Below, one piece after another: positions 44,175 through 53,685 of a stretch of 64,000 bases of DNA. A program made the translations under genes and the position numbers. Under the pieces are notes generated by a model that was given only the letters and a program-made list of their open reading frames with translations, ran no database searches and had not been told where the DNA came from. Positions within the stretch are counted from its first letter, which is position 1. Each line of letters starts with the position of its first letter. Origin of the DNA: Bacteroidaceae bacterium (GTDB lineage: Bacteria; Bacteroidota; Bacteroidia; Bacteroidales; Bacteroidaceae). The stretch is from positions 44,741 through 108,740 of the forward strand of contig JAGAZE010000008.1 in assembly GCA_017940185.1 (NCBI GenBank). The letters are read 5' to 3'.

Positions 44175-45929
44175 ATGTACAGAACAAATACTTGCGGTGA
44201 GCTTCGCTTGCCCGATGTAGGAAAAATAGTAACCCTGTCTGGTTGGGTGCAGCGCACACGGCGCATGGGCGGAATGACCTTTGTGGACCTGCGCGATCGC
44301 TACGGCATCACACAGCTGGTGGCCGACGACAATACCGACGCTCAGGTGCGCGAGGCTGTCAACCACTTGGGACGCGAATATTGCATACAGGTGGTCGGCG
44401 AAGTGCGCGAACGCCAGAGCAAGAATGCTAATCTGTCCACTGGCGACATTGAACTCGCCCTGCGGAAGGTGACCCTGCTCAGCACCAGCGACACACCACC
44501 ATTTATTATAGAAGACGAAACTGACGGCGGCGACGACCTGCGTATGCGCTACCGTTATCTGGACCTGCGCCGAAATGCCGTGCGCAGCAACCTGGAACTC
44601 AGACACCGAATGACCATATTGGTGCGCAATTTCCTCGACCAGCGACAGTTCATCGAGGTGGAGACACCCGTGCTTATCGGCTCTACACCTGAGGGAGCGC
44701 GCGACTTCGTGGTGCCCTCACGCATGAACCCCGGACAGTTCTATGCCCTGCCACAGAGTCCGCAGACATTGAAGCAATTGCTCATGGTGGCAGGCTTCGA
44801 CCGCTACTTCCAGATAGCCAAGTGCTTCCGTGACGAAGACCTGCGTGCCGACCGTCAACCCGAGTTCACACAGATAGACTGCGAGATGTCGTTTGTGAAA
44901 CAGGATGACGTGCTCAACATCTTTGAAGACATGGCACGTCACCTCTTCCATGAGGTACGCGGTTACGAGTTGCCCGAGCGTCTGCCGCGCATGACATGGC
45001 ATGAAGCCATGGACCGCTACGGCAGCGACAAGCCCGACACGCGCTTCGGCATGGAACTGGTACGCCTCGACGAGGTGTTCAAAGGCAAGGCAGACTTCAA
45101 AGTGTTTGACGAAGCGGCCTACATCGGCGGCATCTGCGTGCCCGGAGCAGCTGAATACTCGCGCAAACAGCTCGACCAACTGACCGACTTTGTGAAGCGT
45201 CCGCAGGTAGGTGCCAAGGGATTGGTGTACGTGAAGTACAATGCTGACGGCACTGTGAAGAGCAGTATAGAAAAGTTCTACGGCGAAGAGGTGTGGAAAG
45301 CGCTGAAAGAGAAGATGGGAGCCAACGACGGCGACCTTATCCTCATCCTTTCCGGCGACAGCATGCGCCGCACACAGACACAGTTGTGCACCCTGCGTCT
45401 CGAGATGGGCGACCGCCTCGGCCTGCGCGACAAGGATAGCTTCAACTGTTTGTGGATTGTCGACTTTCCCCTCTTTGAGTGGAGCGACGAGGAGCAACGC
45501 CTCATGGCTGTGCATCATCCCTTTACCCTGCCCAATCCTGACGACATCCCCCTGCTTGATACCGCTCCTGAGAAGGTGCGTGCAGTGGCCTACGACTTTG
45601 TGTGCAACGGCGTAGAATTGGGCGGTGGCAGCCTGCGTATCCACGACGGAAAGCTGCAGGAGAAGATGTTCCAGATACTCGGCTTCACTCCCGAGCGAGC
45701 ACAGGCTCAGTTCGGATTCCTCATCAACGCCTTCCGCTACGGAGCACCGCCTCACGGAGGTATTGCCTTCGGCCTCGACCGCTTCGTTAGCATCATGGCT
45801 GGTCTGGACACCATACGCGACTGCATAGCCTTTCCGAAGAACAACAGCGGCCGTGACGTGATGCTCGATGCACCATCGGAACTAGACCCCGCTCAGTTAG
45901 ACGAACTCAAACTGCGGCTTCAGGAGTAA
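44175..45929 (+). CDS. aspS: Aspartyl-tRNA synthetase
   Basis: 584 residues, bacterial type. The N-terminal OB-fold anticodon-binding domain ([26 protein letters not shown]) is followed by class II motif 1 ([18 protein letters not shown]), motif 2 ([20 protein letters not shown]) and motif 3 ([10 protein letters not shown]). The bacterial GAD insertion domain lies between motifs 2 and 3. It charges tRNA-Asp. The ATG at 44175 begins the conserved [11 protein letters not shown]; the open frame extends further upstream but across the promoter element. A strong terminator follows the stop. Confidence 0.97.
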   Translation: MYRTNTCGELRLPDVGKIVTLSGWVQRTRRMGGMTFVDLRDRYGITQLVADDNTDAQVREAVNHLGREYCIQVVGEVRERQSKNANLSTGDIELALRKVTLLSTSDTPPFIIEDETDGGDDLRMRYRYLDLRRNAVRSNLELRHRMTILVRNFLDQRQFIEVETPVLIGSTPEGARDFVVPSRMNPGQFYALPQSPQTLKQLLMVAGFDRYFQIAKCFRDEDLRADRQPEFTQIDCEMSFVKQDDVLNIFEDMARHLFHEVRGYELPERLPRMTWHEAMDRYGSDKPDTRFGMELVRLDEVFKGKADFKVFDEAAYIGGICVPGAAEYSRKQLDQLTDFVKRPQVGAKGLVYVKYNADGTVKSSIEKFYGEEVWKALKEKMGANDGDLILILSGDSMRRTQTQLCTLRLEMGDRLGLRDKDSFNCLWIVDFPLFEWSDEEQRLMAVHHPFTLPNPDDIPLLDTAPEKVRAVAYDFVCNGVELGGGSLRIHDGKLQEKMFQILGFTPERAQAQFGFLINAFRYGAPPHGGIAFGLDRFVSIMAGLDTIRDCIAFPKNNSGRDVMLDAPSELDPAQLDELKLRLQE

Positions 45930-45940
45930 TCATACAGCAA

Positions 45941-45970
45941 AGCAGCAAGGTAAACCACCTTGCTGCTTTT
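45941..45970 (+). terminator. Intrinsic terminator of aspS
   Basis: AGCAGCAAGGT (45941-45951) pairs perfectly with ACCTTGCTGCT (45957-45967), loop of 5, followed by TTT. It sits 11 bases after the aspS stop. Confidence 0.85.
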
Positions 45971-45987
45971 TATGTGAGATACACCCA

Positions 45988-47955
45988 TTATATATGTGGG
46001 AGGGAATAGTCTTCCGAATAGCGTAGCATCTGTGCCGAATAGTCTTCCGTGTAGTCCACCAGCACGTCGTCGATGGTGCCGTCGGCGGCAGTGTGCAACG
46101 TCAGACGGGGATTGATGAATCCCTTGTATGGAGCAATATTCAGTGTCTCGTACCGTGCTATCATCTCCCGGTGCAGTTGTGGCTCTACCCTGATGCCGTA
46201 TGTCTCCACCAGCTGCCGGGCGGCATCATAGTCGCCCTCGCTCTTGATGCGTTGCACCTCGGCAAGCAGTTCGTCCACCAGCCGTCGCACGACGGAGTAG
46301 TCGGCAATCCGCAATGCCGTCTTTCCGTCAGCCTTCTCCAGTGCCACCTGCCCGTCGCTGTATGCCATAATCCATCTGGCGATGAGAGCTCGGTTGCGCA
46401 TGTGTGCCTCCTCGATGACGTGTCCGGGCTTGATGCGCACCAGCTGTGTCATCAGTCCGTTGAGCATGTAGGTGTAGTAGTGTGACTTGTAGGCTTCGGC
46501 ATGTGGCAGGAGGTTCAGCTCCAGCATCTTCTTGTCCGCCATGTAGTAGAGTCCGAAGAGATCTGCGCGTGCTTCCTCTATGCAGCTGCCGTATGCCTTC
46601 AGCGCATTGACATCCACGTCGGGCAGCAGGCGTCCGCTGCCATGACCCACACATTCGTGCAGGTCGGTGTGCAGCATGTCACACATGTCGCCATACTGTT
46701 CTATCCATCGGCGCACTCCCTCGTCAGGCACAAACTCCTCATAGAAACCATTGCCGTGGGCTGCTCTGTTGTATGCCTCCACAATGTTGCTTATACTGAT
46801 GCTCTTGCTCCCGTATTCAGCGCGTATCCAATCGGCATTGGGCAGGTTTATGCCAATGGCAGTGGCAGGATATTCCTCGCCTCCGAGCATGGCGGCACGC
46901 ACGACGTTGGCACTGACACCCGTTACCTGGGGTTTCTTGAAACGCGGGGAGACCGGTGAATGGTCTTCAAACCACTGCGCGTTGTCACTGATGACCTTGG
47001 TGCGGCGTGTGGCATCGCTGTCTACGTAGTGAACGATACCTTCCCACGTTCCTTTTATACCTAAGGGGTCGCCATATACCTCTATGAATCCGTTGATGAA
47101 GTCGATGGTTCCCTCCTTATTCTGTGTCCAGGCGATGCTGTATTCGTCGAACAGTGCCAGGTCGCCGCTCTCGTAGTAGGCTGCGAGCAGGTCGATGAGG
47201 TGCTGTTGCCGTTCGTTCTCCGCATACAGCCGAGCCTTGCGCAGGTTGTCTGTAATGTGGCGGATGATGTCTCCGTACTTCCCGTTGCTATGCCAAACCT
47301 CTTCCTTGATGTCATTGCCGTGGCGCACGAGTGTGCTGTTCAGTCCCCACGACGGCTGTCCATCCTTGTCATTGTCAGCTGCAGTGGCTGCAAAGACTGC
47401 ACGCTTCGACTGGTAGAACGCTTCCGCCTCGTCCTGTGTCACGCCTTGATAGAAGTTGCAGGCGGAGGTTTTGACCAGGTCTACACCCTCCGCCAGGTTC
47501 ACCCGTTTGGGAAGAAAGTCTGCATCGAAGATGATGCGTTCCATGCGTGCGGCAAAGGTGGGGTAGTCCTCGTTGCGGCTCAGGGGCAACTCATGCTGCG
47601 GCACCTGCTGCAGGCATTGGTGAAAGAAGGCGGTGGAGAAGTGTGGCGTGAATTTCTCGCAGCCGTAGTGGTGGTGTATGCCGTTGGCAAACCACACCTG
47701 CTTCAGATAGGTGAGCAATGCCTGCCGTTCCTTCGGGTCGGCATTGGGCGCAAAGTGGCGGCTGACGGCTTCCAGGGTGCGGCGCACGTCGAGGTTGAAA
47801 CGGCAATTCTGATCGAAGGTGATGTCGCGACCCCACAGCGTGGCCTCGCTTAAATAATAGGTGTATAGTTTCTGTTGCAGACTGAGCTGGTGAAAATCTT
47901 TCAGCTCGTAGCGTAACATTTGTATGTCGGCAAAGCGTTCGTCAGTGATATGCAT
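45988..47955 (-). CDS. Dipeptidyl-peptidase III, M49 family
   Basis: 655 residues, no signal peptide in the chosen frame. The M49 zinc motif HExxGH is HECVGH (residues 433-438, followed by GSG), and the second motif EEARAD (460-465) supplies the third zinc ligand. Earlier landmarks are LSLQQKLYTYYLSEATLWGRDI and GVSANVVRAAMLGGEEYPATAIGINLPN. It removes dipeptides from peptide N-termini and helps complete protein breakdown, consistent with a proteolytic lifestyle (C10 protease at the left). Bacteroides homologues carry the same Cys in the motif. Start 2 bases after the maf stop; last gene of the seven-gene run. Confidence 0.92.
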   Translation of the reverse strand: MHITDERFADIQMLRYELKDFHQLSLQQKLYTYYLSEATLWGRDITFDQNCRFNLDVRRTLEAVSRHFAPNADPKERQALLTYLKQVWFANGIHHHYGCEKFTPHFSTAFFHQCLQQVPQHELPLSRNEDYPTFAARMERIIFDADFLPKRVNLAEGVDLVKTSACNFYQGVTQDEAEAFYQSKRAVFAATAADNDKDGQPSWGLNSTLVRHGNDIKEEVWHSNGKYGDIIRHITDNLRKARLYAENERQQHLIDLLAAYYESGDLALFDEYSIAWTQNKEGTIDFINGFIEVYGDPLGIKGTWEGIVHYVDSDATRRTKVISDNAQWFEDHSPVSPRFKKPQVTGVSANVVRAAMLGGEEYPATAIGINLPNADWIRAEYGSKSISISNIVEAYNRAAHGNGFYEEFVPDEGVRRWIEQYGDMCDMLHTDLHECVGHGSGRLLPDVDVNALKAYGSCIEEARADLFGLYYMADKKMLELNLLPHAEAYKSHYYTYMLNGLMTQLVRIKPGHVIEEAHMRNRALIARWIMAYSDGQVALEKADGKTALRIADYSVVRRLVDELLAEVQRIKSEGDYDAARQLVETYGIRVEPQLHREMIARYETLNIAPYKGFINPRLTLHTAADGTIDDVLVDYTEDYSAQMLRYSEDYSLPHI

Positions 47956-47957
47956 GG

Positions 47958-48551
47958 TTAAGAAATGGTGATGGCTCCGAATAGTTTAAGCTCTTCGTAC
48001 AGTCGTGCAACGGGCAATCCTACCACATTGAAGTAACTGCCTTCAATGTGTGTGATGCCTGCGTGCCCTATCCATTCCTGTATGCCGTAGGCTCCTGCTT
48101 TGTCGAAGGGCTTGTAGTGGTCGATATAGTAGTCGATTTCTTCTCTGCAGAGTTGTGCGAATGTCACCTTTGTCGTCACAGTGAACGCCCTCTGCTGTTC
48201 AGTAGTGGTGAGTGCCACCGCTGTGACGACGTCATGGCTTCTTCCGCTGAGCAGTGTCAGCATGCGATGTGCATCGGCTGCGTCAACAGGTTTGCCCAGC
48301 ACATTGCCTTCGCATGCCACGATGGTATCGGCGGTGATGAGCAGTTCGTCGTCAGCCAATGTGGGAAGATAGGCATGTGCTTTCAGTTTGGAGAGGAAGA
48401 GTGGAATTTCGTCCACGGCCAGTGTGGCGGGATACTGTTCGTCTATGCCCTGTAGAGTACGTACGGTGAAGGGCAGGTCGAGTTCTTGCAGCAGTTGCTT
48501 GCGGCGCGGTGAGTTGCTGGCCAGTATGAGTCGATAGTGTAGTGTTTGCAT
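47958..48551 (-). CDS. maf: Maf family nucleotide pyrophosphatase
   Basis: 197 residues. LILASNSPRRKQLLQEL (about residues 8-24) and LLITADTIVACEGNVLGKP (about 71-89) are the Maf signatures, followed by LSGRSHDVVTAVAL and DKAGAYGIQEWIG. Maf/YhdE-type enzymes hydrolyse dTTP, UTP and modified nucleotides to monophosphates, in nucleotide-pool cleaning. It lies 18 bases downstream of kdsC and 2 bases before the DPP III gene. The kdsC-maf pairing is common in this phylum. Confidence 0.93.
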   Translation of the reverse strand: MQTLHYRLILASNSPRRKQLLQELDLPFTVRTLQGIDEQYPATLAVDEIPLFLSKLKAHAYLPTLADDELLITADTIVACEGNVLGKPVDAADAHRMLTLLSGRSHDVVTAVALTTTEQQRAFTVTTKVTFAQLCREEIDYYIDHYKPFDKAGAYGIQEWIGHAGITHIEGSYFNVVGLPVARLYEELKLFGAITIS

Positions 48552-48569
48552 ATTTGTGGGATGGCATTC

Positions 48570-49088
48570 TTACCATCCGAAAGCTTCTTGATTGTGTAGC
48601 CATTTGTGTTGTGCACGCAGCACCTGTTCCAGAATGTCGCGGCAACATCCGTTTCCACCGGTGTGCTGACTCACATACAGGCTTGTCTGCTTTATCTCCG
48701 TGCAGGCATCGGCAGGACATACGGGGCATCCCACCACGCGCATAACCTCCAGGTCGGGGATGTCGTCGCCCATGTAGAGCACCTCTTTGTTGCTGAGTCC
48801 ATATTGCTCAGTAAACTTTTGGTAGACATCCATCTTCATGTGGCAACCCATGTATATGTCGCTGACACCCAGATACTCGTAGCGTCTGACGATGTTGTCG
48901 GAGCGTCCGCCTGTCATGATGGCTATTCGCAGTCCGGCTTTAATGGCCTGTTGTATGGCATATCCATCCTTCACGTTCATGGTGCGGCGCGGTTCGCCCT
49001 CGTCGTCCATGGCAATGGTGGCAGTGCTCAGCACACCGTCGACGTCGAAGATGATGGCGCGGATAAGGGTGAGGTCGTAGGGTATCAT
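48570..49088 (-). CDS. kdsC: KDO-8-phosphate phosphatase, HAD family
   Basis: 172 residues, the compact length of KdsC-type (C0 cap-less) HAD phosphatases. Motif I is IIFDVDGVLS (Asp15 and Asp17), motif II IMTGGRSDNIV, and motif IV MGDDIPDLEVM; NVKDGYAI and VCPADA are KdsC hallmarks. It removes phosphate from 3-deoxy-D-manno-octulosonate-8-phosphate for LPS inner core synthesis; the KDO-8P synthase gene is not in the window. The frame extends far upstream through prfA, but the ATG at 49088, 2 bases after the prfA stop, gives the correct length. Confidence 0.9.
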   Translation of the reverse strand: MIPYDLTLIRAIIFDVDGVLSTATIAMDDEGEPRRTMNVKDGYAIQQAIKAGLRIAIMTGGRSDNIVRRYEYLGVSDIYMGCHMKMDVYQKFTEQYGLSNKEVLYMGDDIPDLEVMRVVGCPVCPADACTEIKQTSLYVSQHTGGNGCCRDILEQVLRAQHKWLHNQEAFGW

Positions 49089-49090
49089 TT

Positions 49091-50200
49091 TTACAATTCT
49101 GCTTCTTTCAGTCGTTCGGCGTTCTCGGCTACGGTGAGCGCATCGATCATATCTTGAATGTTGCCGCCCATGAAGCCTTGGAGGTCGTGTGTGGTGTAGC
49201 CTATGCGGTGGTCGGTGACACGTCCTTGTGGAAAGTTGTAGGTGCGTATTTTCGCACTTCTGTCGCCTGTGGAGACGAGGCTCTTTCTGCGGTTGGCAAT
49301 GTCGTCGACATATTTCTGATGCTCTCTGTCGTAGATGAAGGTGCGCAGTCGCGACAGTGCCCGTTCCTTGTTTTTCGGCTGGTCGCGTGTCTCGGTACAT
49401 TCTATCAGAATCTCTTCCGTTTCTCCCGTGTTCGGGTTGCGCCACGGATAACGCAGACGCACGCCCGATTCCACTTTGTTGACGTTCTGTCCGCCGGCAC
49501 CCGACGAGCGGAAGGTGTCCCATTTGATGTCGCCTTCGTTGATGTTCACTTCAAACTTGTCGGCTTCGGGCAATACGGCTACCGTTGCAGCCGAGGTGTG
49601 CATACGTCCTTGCGTCTCAGTAGCCGGCACACGCTGCACGCGATGCACACCGCTCTCATATTTCAGCGTGCCGTAGACATCGGTTCCGTTCACGGCAAAG
49701 TCTATTTCCTTGTATCCCCCCACGGCGCCTTCACTCACGCTGGTCACAGCCACGCTCCACCCCTTGCTGTCGCAGTACTTCTTGTACATGGCAAAGAGGT
49801 CGCCGGCAAAGAGTGCTGCTTCGTCGCCCCCAGTGCCGGCACGTATCTCCATCTGTACGTTCTTGGCATCCTCGGGGTCTTTGGGGATGAGCGCCAGCTT
49901 TATCTCTTCTTCTATCTGAGGTTGCAGCAGTTCGTTTTCTTGCAGTTCTTCACGTGCCATCTCCTTCATTTCGGCGTCGGCCTCATTGGCAATGATGTTC
50001 TTCGCCTCGCTGATAGTTGTCAGGCAGGCCACATAGCGTTTACGCAGCTGAAGCAGATGGTCGAGATCCTTGTATTCCTTGGTGAGGCGCACGTAGCGCG
50101 ATTGTTCGGCTATGACGGCAGGGTCGGTAATCAGCGTGGCTACTTCTTCGTAGCGTGCTTCCAGACCGTCAAGTTTAGAGAGTATGTTGTTGTTGTCCAT
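49091..50200 (-). CDS. prfA: Peptide chain release factor 1
   Basis: 369 residues. The catalytic GGQ loop is SSGAGGQNVNKVES in the peptidyl hydrolase domain, and ERALSRLRTFIYDRE, VSTGDRSAKIRTYNFPQGRVTDHRI are RF1/RF2 signatures. RAGTGGDEAALFAGDL marks the start of the core. It reads UAA and UAG stop codons. RF1 rather than RF2 is supported by the absence of the programmed frameshift and the overall N-terminal pattern. The start at 50200 follows homology (MDNNNILSKLDGLEARYEEV); upstream codons are low complexity. Confidence 0.95.
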   Translation of the reverse strand: MDNNNILSKLDGLEARYEEVATLITDPAVIAEQSRYVRLTKEYKDLDHLLQLRKRYVACLTTISEAKNIIANEADAEMKEMAREELQENELLQPQIEEEIKLALIPKDPEDAKNVQMEIRAGTGGDEAALFAGDLFAMYKKYCDSKGWSVAVTSVSEGAVGGYKEIDFAVNGTDVYGTLKYESGVHRVQRVPATETQGRMHTSAATVAVLPEADKFEVNINEGDIKWDTFRSSGAGGQNVNKVESGVRLRYPWRNPNTGETEEILIECTETRDQPKNKERALSRLRTFIYDREHQKYVDDIANRRKSLVSTGDRSAKIRTYNFPQGRVTDHRIGYTTHDLQGFMGGNIQDMIDALTVAENAERLKEAEL

Positions 50201-50277
50201 GGTCAGTGTTGATTGATGGGTGGTCGCTGTGCTATAGCGGCATACGGGACGGGGTGATGGGGTGGGGGAGTGAGAAA

Positions 50278-51024
50278 TTAGCTGTCGCGGTGCCACACGT
50301 CCCAGTTGGCATAGGCTTGCAGCAGCAGCATCTCCAGTCCGTTTTTCACCACAGCACCCTGCTGGGCACCCTTCTTCATAAAAAGGGTGGTGTCGGGATT
50401 GTATAGCAGGTCGTATAGCAGGTGGTGAGGGGTGAGGGCTTCGTAGGGCAGATAGGGGCATTCGTCGGTGTTGGGATAGAGGCCGAGCGGTGTGCAGTTG
50501 ACCACCACGTGATATTCGGCCATCATCTCGGCATTGATGTCCTCGTAGGTGATGGCGTTGGTGCGTCGGATGCGGCTCACCATCTGTGTGTACAGTCCCA
50601 GTTTCTGCAGCGAATAGTCCACCGCCTTTGCTGCTCCTCCTGTGCCAAGAATGAGTGCTTTGGAATGGTGGGGTGCCAGCAGTGGTGCAATGCTGTTGGT
50701 GAAGCCTGTCACATCGCTGTTGTAGCCCTTCAGGTGTACCTTTCTGCCCTTATAACTCACGGCAATGAGGTTGACGGCACCCACGGCGGCAGCTTCCTCG
50801 CTCAGTTCGTCGAGATAGGGTATCACCTGTTCCTTATATGGTATGGTGACGTTGAGCCCGCGCAGGTTGGGCGTGGCATTCACTATCTCGGTGAGATGCT
50901 CGATGGTAGGAATTTCGAAGTTCACATATTCCGCATCAATGTGTTCATTCCGAAACTTCTCGTTGAAGAAGCTCATCGAGAACGAGTGTCCCAGTGGGAA
51001 GCCTATCAGTCCGTATCGTTCCAT
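50278..51024 (-). CDS. aroE: Shikimate dehydrogenase
   Basis: 248 residues, slightly shorter than E. coli AroE (272). Shikimate-binding GFPLGHSFSMSFFN (residues 8-21), the catalytic Lys in NVTIPYKEQVIPYLD, the Asn/Asp pair in VGAVNLIA and the NADP loop LILGTGGAAKAVDYSL are present. It reduces 3-dehydroshikimate to shikimate in aromatic amino acid synthesis. It starts 10 bases after the menG stop. The distance to prfA downstream is 77 bases, so an internal promoter there is possible. Confidence 0.93.
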   Translation of the reverse strand: MERYGLIGFPLGHSFSMSFFNEKFRNEHIDAEYVNFEIPTIEHLTEIVNATPNLRGLNVTIPYKEQVIPYLDELSEEAAAVGAVNLIAVSYKGRKVHLKGYNSDVTGFTNSIAPLLAPHHSKALILGTGGAAKAVDYSLQKLGLYTQMVSRIRRTNAITYEDINAEMMAEYHVVVNCTPLGLYPNTDECPYLPYEALTPHHLLYDLLYNPDTTLFMKKGAQQGAVVKNGLEMLLLQAYANWDVWHRDS

Positions 51025-51034
51025 GTGGTAGTAG

Positions 51035-51769
51035 TTATTTAGTTGCCGTGTAGAGTGTACATATTCCCATGGTGAGCCGTTGGAAGGCAGGCTGGTTAAA
51101 TCCTGTCTTTTTCAATATGTCCATCATGGTTTCCGCCTGTGGGAAGTGGTCGATGGTCTTTGTAAGGTACACGTATGCCTTTTTATCGCGTGCCACACAC
51201 CGTCCCCACAGTGGCAATATGGTGTGTGAGTATATGCGGAAGAGTGTGCGTGGTATGCAGTGTTTGGGTGTGGTGAGCTCGAGTATGCACAGGCATCCTC
51301 CCGGGCGCATCACGCGGCACATCTCGCGCAGTCCCTGTTCGAGGTCGGGGAAGTTGCGTATGCCAAAGGTAGCTGTCACGGCATCGAAGGTGTTGTCGGC
51401 TGCCGAGAGGTGCATGGCATCGTCGTGCTGAAAGGTGATGATGTGGTCGAGTGCTGCCTGTTGGCATTTCTGTCGTCCCACCAGCATCATCTGCTCGGAG
51501 ATGTCGGTGGCCACTATGCGCTGTGGTTTCAGCCGTTGCGCCATGAGCAGAGCAAAGTCGCCCGTTCCCGATGCCACGTCGAGTATATGTTGTGGCTGAT
51601 GCTGCTCCAGCAGGGCTACGGCACGCTGCCGCCACCTGCGGTCGATGTTCCACGACATGCGGTGGTTGAGCTTGTCGTAAGTAGGGGCAATGTTGTCGAA
51701 CATCGCCTCCACCTGCTTGCCTTTCTCCTCGTTGGGCGAATAGGGCTTGATGCGTTCTTGTTTATACAT
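51035..51769 (-). CDS. ubiE: Demethylmenaquinone methyltransferase (UbiE/MenG)
   Basis: 244 residues. FDNIAPTYDKLNHRMSWNIDRRWR is the UbiE signature 1, DVASGTGDFALLMA the SAM-binding motif I, TATFGIRNFPDLEQGLREMCRVMRPGGCL covers signature 2. It makes the last C-methylation in menaquinone synthesis, in line with a quinone-using anaerobe that carries Na+-NQR. The ATG at 51769 gives the conserved MYKQERIKPYSPNEEKG start; it overlaps the phoH stop by 8 bases. The enzyme acts on the cytoplasmic membrane face. Confidence 0.93.
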   Translation of the reverse strand: MYKQERIKPYSPNEEKGKQVEAMFDNIAPTYDKLNHRMSWNIDRRWRQRAVALLEQHQPQHILDVASGTGDFALLMAQRLKPQRIVATDISEQMMLVGRQKCQQAALDHIITFQHDDAMHLSAADNTFDAVTATFGIRNFPDLEQGLREMCRVMRPGGCLCILELTTPKHCIPRTLFRIYSHTILPLWGRCVARDKKAYVYLTKTIDHFPQAETMMDILKKTGFNQPAFQRLTMGICTLYTATK

Positions 51770-52727
51770 GGCTGTCGTCGGGTTGCTCCTGCTTATCAGC
51801 GCTATGCTCGTAGGCATTGACAATGCGTGTCACGAGCCGATGGCGCACAATGTCGGCGTTCTGCATGGCGATGATGGCTATGCCCTCCACTTCCTTCAGT
51901 ATGGGTAGCGCATGGCGCAGTCCGCTGAGCTGACCCTTTGGCAGATCGGCCTGGGTGAGGTCGCCAGTGACAATCATCTTGGTGTTGTAGCCCATGCGGG
52001 TGAGAAACATGCGCAGCTGAGCAGGTGTGGTATTTTGTGCTTCGTCGAGTATCACCACGGCATCGTTGAGTGTGCGTCCGCGCATAAAGGCCAGTGGGGC
52101 AATCTCTATGGCGTGTTTCTCTATCATCTCCTCGAGTCGTGCGGCGGGCAGCATGTCGAGCAGCGCGTCGTAGAGAGGTTGCAGATAGGGATCTATCTTG
52201 TCTTTCATGTCGCCTGGCAGGAAACCCAGCTTCTCTCCTGCTTCCACCGCTGGGCGTGAGAGGATGATGCGTCTCACCTGCCGCTCCTTCAGTGCGCGCA
52301 CGGCAAGGGCGATGCTCAGGTAGGTCTTACCCGTACCCGCCGGACCTGTGATGAACAGGAGGTCGTCTTTGGCAAAGCGAGCCACTATCTGTGCCTGGTT
52401 CTTGTTGCGACTTTTGATAGGCTTGCCGGCAATGTTGTAGACGATGACATCGCTATCGGTCTTCGTTGTCGTGTCTTTTCCTGTGGCCAGACGCAGCAGT
52501 TGCGGCTCATCGATGGTGTTGTGCAGGGCCAGATATTGGCGTATACCTTCCAACCGTTGGCAGAAAAGTGCTGTCTGTTCCTCATCGCCAAGCACGCGTA
52601 GCACATTGTCGCGAGCCATGATGCGCAACTTGGGATAAAGCGACTTCAGCAGGCGCAGATACACGTTGTTGGGACCGTAGAGCGCTACGGGCGATATGTC
52701 GTCGAGGATGATATGTTGTTCGGTCAA
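51762..52727 (-). CDS. phoH: PhoH family ATPase
   Basis: 321 residues. Walker A FITGPAGTGKTYLSIALAV and Walker B VILDEAQNTTPAQLRMFLTRMG are intact, and the central part (ILSRPAVEAGEKLGFLPGDMKDKIDPYLQPLYDAL) is the PhoH core. The N-terminal part contains a KH-like region. PhoH proteins are thought to be RNA-linked ATPases or helicases; in many genomes they neighbour ybeY, which is not here. It heads the seven-gene run to the DPP III gene and has a TACCTTTG element upstream. Confidence 0.93.
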   Translation of the reverse strand: MTEQHIILDDISPVALYGPNNVYLRLLKSLYPKLRIMARDNVLRVLGDEEQTALFCQRLEGIRQYLALHNTIDEPQLLRLATGKDTTTKTDSDVIVYNIAGKPIKSRNKNQAQIVARFAKDDLLFITGPAGTGKTYLSIALAVRALKERQVRRIILSRPAVEAGEKLGFLPGDMKDKIDPYLQPLYDALLDMLPAARLEEMIEKHAIEIAPLAFMRGRTLNDAVVILDEAQNTTPAQLRMFLTRMGYNTKMIVTGDLTQADLPKGQLSGLRHALPILKEVEGIAIIAMQNADIVRHRLVTRIVNAYEHSADKQEQPDDSHV

Positions 52728-52789
52728 TGTAAAAAAATGATTAGTAGATGGAGCGACGGGATAGTGGGCGTCGCTGTGCTATTTGGTTG

Positions 52790-52797
52790 CAAAGGTA
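52790..52797 (-). promoter_or_regulatory. TACCTTTG -7 element of the phoH run
   Basis: CAAAGGTA on the plus strand, 62 bases before the phoH ATG. It may serve the whole set of closely spaced genes down to 45988. Confidence 0.5.
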
Positions 52798-52838
52798 TTT
52801 TTTTTTCGGCATCCCTCCCACATCGCTATGCTTTTTCT

Positions 52839-52846
52839 TACCTTTG
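52839..52846 (+). promoter_or_regulatory. TACCTTTG -7 element of the DUF5715-gph operon
   Basis: Perfect TAnnTTTG 32 bases before the ATG at 52879, divergent from the phoH promoter 41 bases away. Confidence 0.5.
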
Positions 52847-52878
52847 CAACCACACCTACGTCATCACCTCTCCCTATC

Positions 52879-53679
52879 ATGAAACGCATACAGCACCAAT
52901 ATATCTACTTCACGGGTTGCCTTGTTTTGCTCTTGGCGCTTTTGCGCTGTGCTGTTCCCTCGGTCTCACCCCGCCTGGGAGGCGGACTGCATGGTGCCCT
53001 TGCTGCCGACAGCGGCAGTGTTGTTGAGCGTTCGCTCCCTACCGACACCGTCAGCATGCCCTCACCATTGGCCGAGCCTACCGATACGGTGGGCATCATT
53101 GCCAATCGGCAGCATGCTGTGAAGGGAGTGCTGAGCTATGAAGATGAGTTTCCCGACACCAACGACCTGCAGCTGACATCGGCGAAGCGGTGGGGCGTCG
53201 ATCCCGTCGAGAACCGCGCCGATGCCGAACAGCGGAAGATGGATTTGGTGTATGTGGGTGCATCTCCCTACTACCGTGTAATGAAACTCAACAACAGCAT
53301 CCCCTATCTCGTACCTCGCGCAGCATTGTTGCTGCAAGACATAGGACGTGCTTACTACGACAGCTTGGTGGTGAAGGGGCTGCCTCTGCATCAGCTATTG
53401 GTGTCGAGCATCCTGCGCACCAACGACGATGTGTCGCGTCTGCGCCGCAGCAACCGCAATGCCACCGAACACAGTTGTCACCTCTATGGTACCACTTTCG
53501 ACATTGCCTACAACAAGTATCAGCCCCTCACTGTCAAAGGCAGCCTTGTGCGACGCGAGGTGCCCTCCGATACGCTGAAGTGGGTGCTCTCCGAAGTGCT
53601 GCGCGACATGCGCAAAGCTCAGCGATGCTACATCAAGCATGAGGTGAAGCAGGGGTGTTTCCACATCACAGTACGCTAA
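52879..53679 (+). CDS. DUF5715 family protein, M15/VanY-like
   Basis: 266 residues from the ATG at 52879. A signal anchor (YIYFTGCLVLLLALLRCAV) is followed by a Ser/Pro/Thr-rich linker and a globular C-terminal domain. In it, HSCHLYGTTFDIAYNKY resembles the zinc site of D-Ala-D-Ala carboxypeptidases (SxHxxGxAxD), with VLSEVLRDMRKAQRCYIKHE corresponding to the later metal/catalytic region. It is likely a periplasmic peptidoglycan-related protein, but the HxxGxxxD spacing is not perfect and activity is uncertain. The phosphatase gene follows after 6 bases. Confidence 0.75.
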   Translation: MKRIQHQYIYFTGCLVLLLALLRCAVPSVSPRLGGGLHGALAADSGSVVERSLPTDTVSMPSPLAEPTDTVGIIANRQHAVKGVLSYEDEFPDTNDLQLTSAKRWGVDPVENRADAEQRKMDLVYVGASPYYRVMKLNNSIPYLVPRAALLLQDIGRAYYDSLVVKGLPLHQLLVSSILRTNDDVSRLRRSNRNATEHSCHLYGTTFDIAYNKYQPLTVKGSLVRREVPSDTLKWVLSEVLRDMRKAQRCYIKHEVKQGCFHITVR

Positions 53680-53685
53680 CCGAAG

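Noticed and set aside
45988-47955. Thermolysin-like or M3 metallopeptidase for the gene with HECVGH
   Set aside because: The motif has one residue more (HExxGH) than HExxH, and the EEARAD second motif identifies M49 dipeptidyl-peptidase III.
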